DNA from: Cryomorphaceae bacterium
GTDB taxonomy: Bacteria; Bacteroidota; Bacteroidia; Flavobacteriales_D; Crocinitomicaceae
DNA: 8,831 nucleotides
Direction: 5' to 3'
Assembly: GCA_027485365.1 (NCBI GenBank)
Contig: JAIXRD010000113.1
Location: 1-8,831 of the forward strand
Part shown: piece by piece, positions 1-6,678 of the stretch
How the letters are laid out: each line of letters begins with the position of its first letter
Numbering within the stretch: position 1 is the stretch's first letter
The notes under the pieces: generated by a model
Databases searched by the model: none
Seen by the model: only the letters and a program-made list of their open reading frames with translations
What the model was told of the DNA's origin: nothing
Translations under genes and position numbers: made by a program

Positions 1-408
1 ATGCCATACCAAGGTGTAACCGTTATAACTCATTGGGCTAGTAGGTCCACTTGTTGGAGCACCTGTTCCTCCCATATTTAGATTGATTTCAAACGCATCA
101 GTTTCCGTAATAAAATGTTCCGCGGTAGTATATGCTACTGTTTTTACCGAATATTCACCAGAGGTAGAATAGGTATGCGTTGCCACTCCCGCATTGGATT
201 TAATCATGGTTGAATCCCCATTCTCATAAAAGGTAAAAATGTAGAAATTCGCTGAATCCGCATGAGCTGTAACATCAACGGTTGCTGAATTGATCTCTAA
301 TGTTACCTGTAAATTAGAAGGCAAAACAATATCTTTTGGTATATAATTATCCTTTTGACAAGCAGCCAAAACAAATAAAATGGAAAGTAGCATAAATAAG
401 TTTTTCAT
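1..408 (-). CDS. Surface lipoprotein with PKD-like domain, probable GH16 beta-glucanase (N-terminal 136 residues only)
   Basis: Seen: an ATG at 408-406 opens a frame that stays open to base 1 and runs off the window. It encodes a lipoprotein signal peptide with lipobox LAAC (Cys17). The next residues are QKDN, close to the surface lipoprotein export signal described in Bacteroidota, so surface exposure is likely. Residues about 29-110 form a beta-rich PKD-like fold ending in YSTSGEYSVKTVAY. The usual WDFGDG core is replaced by FYIFTFYENGD. A Gly/Thr/Pro-rich linker (112-124) leads to SYNGYTLVWH at the window edge. Family knowledge: GH16 laminarinases and related beta-glucanases of Bacteroidota commonly begin their catalytic domain with a YxGYTLVWxDEF-like strand. 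The catalytic ExDxxE motif would lie outside the window, so GH16 is inference. The start lies 7 bp after the preceding stop, which implies operon expression. Alternative: another PKD-containing binding lipoprotein. Confidence 0.72.
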   Translation of the reverse strand, partial: MKNLFMLLSILFVLAACQKDNYIPKDIVLPSNLQVTLEINSATVDVTAHADSANFYIFTFYENGDSTMIKSNAGVATHTYSTSGEYSVKTVAYTTAEHFITETDAFEINLNMGGTGAPTSGPTSPMSYNGYTLVWH

Positions 409-415
409 GATATTA

Positions 416-1267
416 TTATTCTGTTTTTAATCTAAGGTACCAATTTAATCCACCCAAATGATGTCCATATTGTAAGTACATCGTTGAGTCTGTCAACTCC
501 AAAATACGATACGTATTAACGCCCGTATAAAATCCAATAAAGGCTCCATTTGAAATAGTAATAGTGTTCTCTGCACCTTCAACCAAATTCCAAGACTTAT
601 CCATTTGATTTGGATAAGGCGCCGTAAAATCAGCTAGATTTTCAAAAGAACCCGGAAAACTTGCAGCAATGGAATTATGCACATAAACATCTCCGTTGGT
701 AATCATATCAAACTTGAAGGCATTGAGATGAAACACATATTTATCGTTGTACAAGCCACATCCTGGTTTTTCATTTGCCCCGGCAGCCCACCATTCCGGT
801 GTTGCCCCCAATGGACTTTCTGGATCCGGACCTACTCCGAGGTGACCACTTAAAACAGAATCAATCACCCACGTTTTATAGCCTGGACCATTAGCCCCAC
901 CAGTTAGTTTATTGTAAAACGGATTATCGAGCAAGGATAAATCAGTTTGCGCAATTACCACTTGTTGGGTAGAAGACCGGCTGCCTCCTTTATTAAATAC
1001 GGTTAAGGTAATGGTATAAGTTCCCGCATACGGATAGGTCGCCGAAACCACAGCACCTTCACCCTTCGTACCGTTTCCAAAATCCCAACGACACACCAAA
1101 TTTGGGTTGCTCGCTGAAAGCACAATAATATTGGCATTAGAATCAGAAGGAACAGCTGTAAAAGCAGCGTCCGTTTGACTTGGTGGGTCGCCCAAGGTTG
1201 GACGAACCTTTTTACAAGCCGATAAGGCAGTAAAAGCAAGTAATAAAATGATGATGTTATTTTTCAT
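416..1267 (-). CDS. PKD-domain surface lipoprotein, probable surface glycan-binding protein (SusE position)
   Basis: The product has 283 residues. The chosen start is the ATG at 1267, giving a classic lipoprotein signal with lipobox LSAC (Cys18) and lying 11 bp after the susD stop. A longer frame from 1303 would bury the signal peptide and overlap susD. Residues about 33-107 are a PKD domain: WDFGNG at 61-66 and YPYAGTYTITLTV at 78-90 are typical. The C-terminal half (about 128-283) is a separate beta-rich domain with many exposed-type aromatics (PEWW at 157-160, the 250-280 region with Tyr and Trp) and no recognisable hydrolase motif. Proteins with this layout directly follow SusD in beta-glucan loci of marine Bacteroidota and act as outer-membrane glycan-binding proteins. 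The binding role here is inferred from position, architecture and the absence of catalytic motifs. The substrate is probably the same glucan handled by SusD. Confidence 0.85.
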   Translation of the reverse strand: MKNNIIILLLAFTALSACKKVRPTLGDPPSQTDAAFTAVPSDSNANIIVLSASNPNLVCRWDFGNGTKGEGAVVSATYPYAGTYTITLTVFNKGGSRSSTQQVVIAQTDLSLLDNPFYNKLTGGANGPGYKTWVIDSVLSGHLGVGPDPESPLGATPEWWAAGANEKPGCGLYNDKYVFHLNAFKFDMITNGDVYVHNSIAASFPGSFENLADFTAPYPNQMDKSWNLVEGAENTITISNGAFIGFYTGVNTYRILELTDSTMYLQYGHHLGGLNWYLRLKTE

Positions 1268-1278
1268 GATCGATGCTA

Positions 1279-2739
1279 TTAATATCCTGGGTTTTGAGGC
1301 CAACGCCCACCCGCTAAATCTATTTCTACCTGTGGAATAGGGAATACTTCATGTTTCCCAGTTATGAATCCTGGAATTGCTGTGGCTGCTTTACCAGTTC
1401 TTACCAAATCAAAAAAGCGATGGCCCTCTCCTGATAATTCAAAACGACGCTCATTGTAAATCTTGTCTAACGAATTTACTGAAACTCCTGGGATTGAAAC
1501 GCGCGAGCGGATTTGATTCACATAGGTTTGAGCTACGGACGTATTGCCCAAGTGATAATTTGCTTCTGCTGACATTAATAGCACATCCGCATAGCGAATA
1601 ACTCTATAATTCACGGGACTTGTTAAATCATTATCAGGTAGACCAACTTCACCTTGGCGTTTGATATATTTATTATTGTAATATCCGGTATGGCCCCCAG
1701 CACCAATGGCATACGTTATTGCGCCTGGATTTGGTTGTGCTGCGATAAATGCTTCTATATCTAGGATAGTAGCTGCCCGGCGGGGATCTCCAGCGGGGAA
1801 GAAATTATACAAGTCTTCTGTTGGCAGGTTATAACTGTTTCCATCACCATATACCGGGCCATTATATTGTCGAATGCCTTGAAATCCAGGAGCGGCATTA
1901 CCTTCTAAGCAAACCAAACACCCATAACCACCACCTTCTAACCCAGAGTACTGAATATCAAATACAGTTTCCGTATTGATTTCGTGCGCAACATCAAACA
2001 GCTCAGTATATACCGGATGAAGGCTGTAAAGTCCACTGGCAATTACATCGTCAAACATATCGTCGGCCTCCGTCCATTTGCTTTGATATAAATATACCTT
2101 TCCTAAGAGGGCTTGAGCAGCTCCTTTTGTCGCTCTTCCTTTTTGACCAGCAACCGCATTTAATACGGGATAGGCCTCTTTTAAATCTTTTTCAATCTGC
2201 GCATATACATCCGCTTTCGGTGATCGATCAATCGAACGGACTTCTTCAATACCAAGTCGCTTATCGATTACCAACGGAACATCGCCGAAAAACTTCACGA
2301 GTTCGAAATAATAATAGGCCCTCAAGAATTTTGCTTCAGCCAAAATATGAGCTTTCTCCGGGAAATCAATATTGTCTTTATTTTCTAAAATGTAGTTCGC
2401 TCTAGAAATACCGACATAGTTCCAACGGAACACACTGCGTAAATCGTTATTAACTCCTCCATGAGTCATGGCGTCGATTTGATGAAGTCCTTGCGAGTCG
2501 TTTGCGCTTTCTCCCCCTGCAATTGCATTATCAGAGGCTATTTCTCCAATCCAAAGTGACATGAAGGAGGTTTGCAGTAAATCATACGCACCCACTAACG
2601 CTCGGTCATAGTCTTCTGGGGTTTGAAAATAATTTTCTGCATCTTGGGTATACGGTGGGTCAACTGAGAGGAACTTTTTACATGAAAAAATTCCTGCCAA
2701 TACTAAACCAACAATCAATAAGCGTTTAATATTTTTCAT
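1279..2739 (-). CDS. susD: SusD/RagB-family outer-membrane glycan-binding lipoprotein
   Basis: The product has 486 residues, a normal length for SusD. The signal peptide has lipobox IFSC with Cys20 as the lipidation site. The N-terminal TPR-like part carries the family block AEAKFLRAYYYFELVKFFGDVPLV (134-157). The C-terminal part has NYRVIRYADVLLMSAEA (377-393), ERRFELSGEGHRFFDLVRTG (430-449) and the closing FPIPQVEIDL...QNPGY (466-486), all SusD hallmarks. SusD caps the SusC barrel, binds oligosaccharide at the cell surface and opens like a lid. It starts 3 bp after the susC stop, so the two are translationally coupled and produced together. Oddity: a CLVC pair (Cys274 and Cys277) in a Gly-rich loop that could lie near the ligand face and form a small disulfide. 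Family assignment is certain; the glucan ligand is inferred from the neighbours. The symbol denotes the family, not the starch system. Confidence 0.96.
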   Translation of the reverse strand: MKNIKRLLIVGLVLAGIFSCKKFLSVDPPYTQDAENYFQTPEDYDRALVGAYDLLQTSFMSLWIGEIASDNAIAGGESANDSQGLHQIDAMTHGGVNNDLRSVFRWNYVGISRANYILENKDNIDFPEKAHILAEAKFLRAYYYFELVKFFGDVPLVIDKRLGIEEVRSIDRSPKADVYAQIEKDLKEAYPVLNAVAGQKGRATKGAAQALLGKVYLYQSKWTEADDMFDDVIASGLYSLHPVYTELFDVAHEINTETVFDIQYSGLEGGGYGCLVCLEGNAAPGFQGIRQYNGPVYGDGNSYNLPTEDLYNFFPAGDPRRAATILDIEAFIAAQPNPGAITYAIGAGGHTGYYNNKYIKRQGEVGLPDNDLTSPVNYRVIRYADVLLMSAEANYHLGNTSVAQTYVNQIRSRVSIPGVSVNSLDKIYNERRFELSGEGHRFFDLVRTGKAATAIPGFITGKHEVFPIPQVEIDLAGGRWPQNPGY

Positions 2740-2742
2740 CGA

Positions 2743-5700
2743 TTAAAATTTAAATTGTAAACCAACCATTACTGTTTTAGCCTGTGGATATAATCCATAA
2801 TCTACTCCTGCAGACAACGCACTCGTTGAACCTAAATCTGGATCATACCCCATATATCTTGTAAGGGTTAACAAGTTATTCGCCGCAACATATACTCGAA
2901 GTTGTTCCATTTTGATTTTACGTAACCAATCTTTAGAAAACGCATATCCTACTTGTAGGTTTCGTAACCGTAAGAAGGATCCATCTTCTACATAAAAAGA
3001 AGAAAACACATTGTTCCGCGTAGGCTCTGTGGTTTGACGTGGAACATCAAACGAACTCTCAGAACCAACCCAGCGATCGATAACATAGCTCATTTGATTC
3101 GCATACGGTTGTTGACGCTCATAATTTCGGATGATTTCATTGCCTATGGACGCATAAAAATTTGCTGAAATATCAAATCCTTTATAGCTTCCTGAAAGAT
3201 TAAAGCCCATGGTGAAATCAGGAATTGCTGAACCTAAATACGTTTTATCGCTATCATCTGTAAAGCTAATAACCCCATCCTCGTCTTGATCAACAAAAAT
3301 CAAATCTCCTGGCTTAGCACCTTCTTGAACAACGGCTGCATTATCAATTTCATCTTGAGATTGAAAGACACCTGCGGTTTGGTATCCAAAGAAATAACCG
3401 ATTTCATATCCTTTCTGAAAACGAGTGGCTACATCGCCACCTACACTGAACGCTGCGCCTGGTAAATAATCAACTCCTGTTGGAACAGACGTAACCTCAT
3501 TGTTCACTGCTGTAAAGTTCCAATTTGCCTCATATAAGAAATCTTTGGTTCGATCTGAGCGGTATCCTAATTCAAGTTCCCATCCTTTATTGGATACATT
3601 TCCTGCATTAATTACCGGGGGATAACCTCCTGGACCATAGGAGCCCATTAATGCGGAAACATCGGGTTGGAACAAAAGATCATATGTGTTCTTTATAAAA
3701 TAATTGGTAGTAAAAGAAAGTTTCTTCCAAAAGGAAAGGTCAAGACCAATATTTAATTGACGGGTAGTTTCCCATTTTAGATCTGGATTAGCCGGACGTC
3801 CAATGGCCACACCTTGGGTTATGACATCATCAAATACATAAACCCCTTCGCCATTGAGCAATGCTCGGTATGCGAAATTTGGAATCTGATCATTTCCAGA
3901 AATCCCGTAGCTTACTCTCAATTTACATAAATCGATTGGTTTGAATTTGAAAAATTTCTCTTCTGAAATTAACCACCCTGCAGACATGGACGGGAAGGTT
4001 CCAAAGCGGCTATTTGGTCCGAATTTACTAGACCCATCTCTACGCACTACCATGGAAACTAAGTACTTTTCTTTGAATCCATATTCAGCACGCATAAATA
4101 CAGAAACCAAACGCTCAGTGAATTCCCAAGACCCGGTATTGTTTAAATACCCTCCCTGTGTAGTATTGGCGGAAATATCTGCATAATTCACATCATTGTT
4201 TGGAACGCCATAGGCTACGCCATTGAGTGATTTTCCATCCCGTTGAAAAATCGTAAGCCCCGCCGTTGCTTTTACCTGATGATCCGTTTTAAATACTTGA
4301 TCGTAATTTGCGAATCCTTCGTATGATAAATCACTAAAGGTATTTCGCTCCTCATAAATCGCTGCTCCTCGGTCGATTTCAAACCCTGGAGTAAGTTCAA
4401 CCGTAGGTGATTCTAATTGCGCATTTAGGGCAGTATTGGCATATTTTCCGTCTCCGTACCACACCAATGGGGAGAACACCTTAGAATCCACCAAAGAAAC
4501 ATTATAATTGAAGCGATTTGTTACTGTTAAATACGAAAGAGGTTTGTAGACAAACTCTTCCTTACCTACAAACTTTTGTGCTTGATTCCAGTTGTAGGTG
4601 TTCATGATTTGAGCCACCGGATTAATTATATCGCTCACTTCTTCCATGTATGAATAATTACCCATCGGAGAAATTACAGGTTCGGTTGGGAACGCATTAA
4701 TCGCATTATATAAGACGGAACCAATCCCATTTTCAGGAAGGGTATTTCTACCTTCAGTTGAAAACAAAAGCACCGAATTCAATTTGAGTTTATCGGAAAG
4801 ATCGGTTGAAAAATTAAGACGGGCATTATACCGGTCAAAATGGGATTTTGACCCACCAACAATACCGTCCTGATTGAAATAACCCAAGCCAATAGAGTAT
4901 CTGGTATTTAAGGTTCCTCCATTTAAGGATACGTTATGACTTTGCACCGGTGAACGCGTAAATACCTGATCTTGCCAATCTGTTCCTTTTCCAACATTCA
5001 CATTATCAAAGGGCATAGCTTGACCACCCATTGCGAACATTTCATTTTTAATGACCGCGTATTCATCCGCGTGTAATAAGTCAAGTTTTTTGGAGGTTTC
5101 TTGTAAACCAAAGTACCCATTATACTCAATGGTTGGTTTACGGTTTATGGAGCCATTCTTGGTCTCAATAAGTACCACTCCATTTGCGGCACGAACACCA
5201 TAAATACCTGCCATGGCATCCTTTAGCACCGTAATCGATTTAATATCAGACGGATTTAGTGCATTTAATCCTTGAGAATCATAAACAATCCCGTCTACTA
5301 AAATCAAAGGGTCGTTATCCCCAAAGGTACCAAGACCTCTAATCCGTATATTCGCACTGCCCCCCGGGGAACCAGAGTTTGTAGAAATATTCACACCAGC
5401 CATCTGCCCCTGTAAGGCTTGATCCATGCGCGCCATGTTCATTTTTTCAATGTCTTCGCCGTCCACTTTTGACGTTGCGCCGGTAATGGTTTTGTTTTTT
5501 GCCTCGCCATATCCAATGACTGTAATTTCCTTTTTATCAGAAAACTCTGGCTTCATAACAAGCGCTAAGTTCTGGTCACCGGGACCAACAACTACTTCTT
5601 GTGTTTGATAACCATAAATTGAAATTGTTAATGTCGCACTTACGGTATCTTTCAATTGAATAGAAAAGAATCCGTCATTCGTTGTTAAGGCATTTCCTTT

Positions 5701-5835
5701 AGGTGATTTTGAAGAAATTTTCGCAAATCCTAAGGGTTCGTTTACGTCATTAACTACTTTTCCAGAAACGACCCTCATTTGAGCGAATCCTATGGTAGTA
5801 CATGCCAAGATAAAAAGTAAAAATCCTATTCTCAT
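2743..5835 (-). CDS. susC: SusC/RagA-family TonB-dependent outer-membrane oligosaccharide transporter
   Basis: The product has 1030 residues. The signal peptide ends near FAQ (17-19). An N-terminal carboxypeptidase-regulatory-like beta-sandwich follows (about 22-95: VVSGKVVNDVNEPLGFAKI..., ending ALVMKP). Next come a TonB-box-like stretch KEITVIGYG (102-110) and the plug domain (about 112-228) with the SusC signatures IRIRGLGTFGDNDPLILVDG and DIKSITVLKDAMAGIYGVRAANGVVLIETK. The rest is the 22-strand barrel, ending in the aromatic-terminated strand MVGLQFKF recognised by the BAM machinery. A DQDEDGVISFTDDSD acidic loop in the second half resembles the calcium-binding-like loop often present in SusC proteins. 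It imports oligosaccharides using TonB/ExbBD energy, partnered with the adjacent SusD. It is the first gene of the susC-susD-lipoprotein-lipoprotein operon and follows a 139-bp control region. Apparently intact; no sigma-interacting N-terminal extension (STN domain) is present, so anti-sigma signalling through it is unlikely. Confidence 0.97.
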   Translation of the reverse strand: MRIGFLLFILACTTIGFAQMRVVSGKVVNDVNEPLGFAKISSKSPKGNALTTNDGFFSIQLKDTVSATLTISIYGYQTQEVVVGPGDQNLALVMKPEFSDKKEITVIGYGEAKNKTITGATSKVDGEDIEKMNMARMDQALQGQMAGVNISTNSGSPGGSANIRIRGLGTFGDNDPLILVDGIVYDSQGLNALNPSDIKSITVLKDAMAGIYGVRAANGVVLIETKNGSINRKPTIEYNGYFGLQETSKKLDLLHADEYAVIKNEMFAMGGQAMPFDNVNVGKGTDWQDQVFTRSPVQSHNVSLNGGTLNTRYSIGLGYFNQDGIVGGSKSHFDRYNARLNFSTDLSDKLKLNSVLLFSTEGRNTLPENGIGSVLYNAINAFPTEPVISPMGNYSYMEEVSDIINPVAQIMNTYNWNQAQKFVGKEEFVYKPLSYLTVTNRFNYNVSLVDSKVFSPLVWYGDGKYANTALNAQLESPTVELTPGFEIDRGAAIYEERNTFSDLSYEGFANYDQVFKTDHQVKATAGLTIFQRDGKSLNGVAYGVPNNDVNYADISANTTQGGYLNNTGSWEFTERLVSVFMRAEYGFKEKYLVSMVVRRDGSSKFGPNSRFGTFPSMSAGWLISEEKFFKFKPIDLCKLRVSYGISGNDQIPNFAYRALLNGEGVYVFDDVITQGVAIGRPANPDLKWETTRQLNIGLDLSFWKKLSFTTNYFIKNTYDLLFQPDVSALMGSYGPGGYPPVINAGNVSNKGWELELGYRSDRTKDFLYEANWNFTAVNNEVTSVPTGVDYLPGAAFSVGGDVATRFQKGYEIGYFFGYQTAGVFQSQDEIDNAAVVQEGAKPGDLIFVDQDEDGVISFTDDSDKTYLGSAIPDFTMGFNLSGSYKGFDISANFYASIGNEIIRNYERQQPYANQMSYVIDRWVGSESSFDVPRQTTEPTRNNVFSSFYVEDGSFLRLRNLQVGYAFSKDWLRKIKMEQLRVYVAANNLLTLTRYMGYDPDLGSTSALSAGVDYGLYPQAKTVMVGLQFKF

Positions 5836-5857
5836 TGTTTTCTTTTAAAATTACTTT

Positions 5858-5877
5858 GTGGGGAGTTACCTCCCCAC
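5858..5877 (-). promoter_or_regulatory. GUAA-capped 8-bp hairpin in the susC leader
   Basis: On the coding strand the arms GTGGGGAG and CTCCCCAC pair perfectly over 8 bp and enclose the loop GTAA, which in RNA is a GNRA-class tetraloop. The stem ends 22 bases before the susC ATG. Flanking TTACTT (coding strand 5888-5883) and AAGTAA (5856-5851) could extend it with an asymmetric internal loop. The stem is GC-rich in an otherwise AT-rich region and is not followed by a T run, so it does not look like a terminator. If the promoter at 5887-5918 is used, it would sit almost at the 5' end of the mRNA, where it could stabilise the transcript or tune translation. Confidence 0.75.
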
Positions 5878-5886
5878 GCACTAAGT

Positions 5887-5918
5887 AAAAACTAACTGTT
5901 CAACTGTTTTGATATCAA
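5887..5918 (-). promoter_or_regulatory. Candidate Bacteroidota-type promoter for susC operon
   Basis: On the minus strand, TTG at 5918-5916 is followed after 21 bases by TAGTTTTT (5894-5887). This approximates the Bacteroidota sigma-ABfA pattern of a -33 TTG and a -7 TAnnTTTG, with the last base off consensus. Transcription would start near 5880, giving a leader of roughly 45 bases that contains the hairpin at 5858-5877. This is a consensus match by eye, not a mapped start. Confidence 0.45.
5909..5918. repeat. Perfect palindrome TTGATATCAA over the -33 region of susC
   Basis: A 10-bp perfect inverted repeat whose minus-strand copy supplies the candidate -33 TTG. Directly downstream on the coding strand, between the two promoter elements, AACAGTT occurs twice (plus-strand AACTGTT at 5894-5900 and 5902-5908), one 8-bp step apart. 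A repressor bound here would block the promoter. No binding protein can be named from the sequence. Confidence 0.4.
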
Positions 5919-5928
5919 TTGAATGGTA

Positions 5929-5942
5929 AATATAATTATATT
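5929..5942. repeat. Perfect 14-bp AT-only palindrome upstream of susC
   Basis: AATATAATTATATT reads identically on both strands. It lies between the 19-bp inverted repeat and the candidate promoter, in the region where an upstream-acting regulator would bind. Composition is entirely A and T, so a chance origin is quite possible. Confidence 0.3.
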
Positions 5943-5960
5943 ATTGTATTTTTTACAATA
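5942..5960. promoter_or_regulatory. Inverted repeat TATTGTA-N5-TACAATA, candidate operator
   Basis: A perfect 7-bp inverted repeat with a 5-base spacer of T on the plus strand, 19 bp in all. It lies 14 bp beyond the regulator stop codon and about 70 bp upstream of the inferred susC transcription start. It has the size expected of a site for a dimeric winged-helix regulator. A second, abutting palindrome AATATAATTATATT (5929-5942) overlaps it by one base. The adjacent Nudix-type regulator is the obvious candidate binder, but this is inference. AT-rich DNA makes such palindromes fairly easy to find. Confidence 0.4.
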
Positions 5961-5974
5961 TCTAAATAATTCGG

Positions 5975-6670
5975 TTACATTTTAAAAATCCACGCACTTT
6001 GTTCAAGCCTTTCCAGTTCATTTTCAGCATCAAAGGAAAAGAGGTTAGCGGGTCTATGCTTAACATTGGTTTGTTTTTCAGTATGCTTTACCAATGGAAT
6101 TCCTTTTATTTTCTTTCTAAAGTTTGCTTTGTCGAAAGGGATTCCATTGACATATTCGAATAGTTGTTGGAATTCATTCAAGGTGAATTTATCTGGGAGT
6201 AACTGAAAACAGATGGGCTCAATGGAGAGTTGTTTTTTAAGGCGATCAAAGGTTGCGTGTAGGATTTCGTTGTGATCAAATGCTAGGTCATTAACCTCCA
6301 TTACAGGTTCCCATTTTACTTCGTTTGCCCATGAAGAAGCTCGGATTGAAAAATCATCAATTCTAACTAACGCGAAATAGGCGATCGTAATAACCCTGCC
6401 TTGCGGATGACGAGATGGGCTCCCAAAGGTATGGGCTTGGTGCATTTGAATGGTTGAAAGTCCGGTTAGTTCACGAAGTATTCGTTCAGCAGCATTAGGT
6501 AAATCTTCATCTGGATACACAAGATCACCTGGAATGGCCCAATAGTCTTTATACGGGTCGACGGAACGTTTTATAAGAAGTGTTTTAATTTTTCCTTCCG
6601 AGTATCCAAAAATCAAACAGTCTACAGAAAATGCAGAACTAAAAAAATCAGAAAAATCTATTTTATACAT
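5975..6670 (-). CDS. Nudix-domain transcriptional regulator (NrtR/AraR type), predicted catalytically inactive
   Basis: The product has 231 residues. Residues about 12-150 are a Nudix fold: VDCLIFGYSEGKIKTLLIKR, then YWAIPGDL and TFGSPSRHPQGRVITIAYFAL, the pattern of the NrtR family rather than of a nucleotide-cleaning hydrolase. The Nudix box (49-71) is degraded: the first Gly is Asp49, and two of the three clustered metal-binding Glu residues are Ile64 and Leu68, leaving Glu55, Arg63 and Glu67. The C-terminal part (about 155-215: FQLLPDKFTLNEFQQLFEYV, NFRKKI, RPANLF) matches the winged-helix DNA-binding domain of the family. NrtR-type proteins sense ADP-ribose or, in Bacteroides AraR, a sugar. 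The location between a sugar permease and susC suggests control of this glycan locus. Translation starts 8 bp after the permease stop, implying co-expression. The effector is unknown. Confidence 0.9.
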   Translation of the reverse strand: MYKIDFSDFFSSAFSVDCLIFGYSEGKIKTLLIKRSVDPYKDYWAIPGDLVYPDEDLPNAAERILRELTGLSTIQMHQAHTFGSPSRHPQGRVITIAYFALVRIDDFSIRASSWANEVKWEPVMEVNDLAFDHNEILHATFDRLKKQLSIEPICFQLLPDKFTLNEFQQLFEYVNGIPFDKANFRKKIKGIPLVKHTEKQTNVKHRPANLFSFDAENELERLEQSAWIFKM

Positions 6671-6678
6671 AGAAGCAA

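Larger units (their letters stand above)
5836..5974. other. Intergenic control region between the regulator gene and susC
   Basis: These 139 bp are the longest non-coding stretch in the window. The half nearest the regulator gene (about 5920-5974) is very AT-rich and holds two inverted repeats. The middle holds a promoter candidate with a palindrome and a short tandem repeat. The susC-proximal part holds a strong GC-rich hairpin and then an A-rich stretch just before the start codon. No small reading frame or clear poly-U terminator is seen, so some read-through from the MFS/regulator pair remains possible. Confidence 0.8.

Noticed and set aside
1003..1239. Second minus-strand frame within the PKD lipoprotein gene
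   Set aside because: An overlapping out-of-frame reading of the PKD region with no recognisable product and no independent start signal.
1268..1303. Upstream start for the PKD lipoprotein at 1303
   Set aside because: It would overlap the end of susD by 25 bases and place 12 extra residues before a perfectly formed lipoprotein signal; the ATG at 1267 is better.
5851..5888. The GC-rich hairpin as a terminator of the permease/regulator transcript
   Set aside because: Neither strand has a T run after the stem; it is followed by AAAGTAATTTT on the coding strand, and it lies downstream of the candidate susC promoter.
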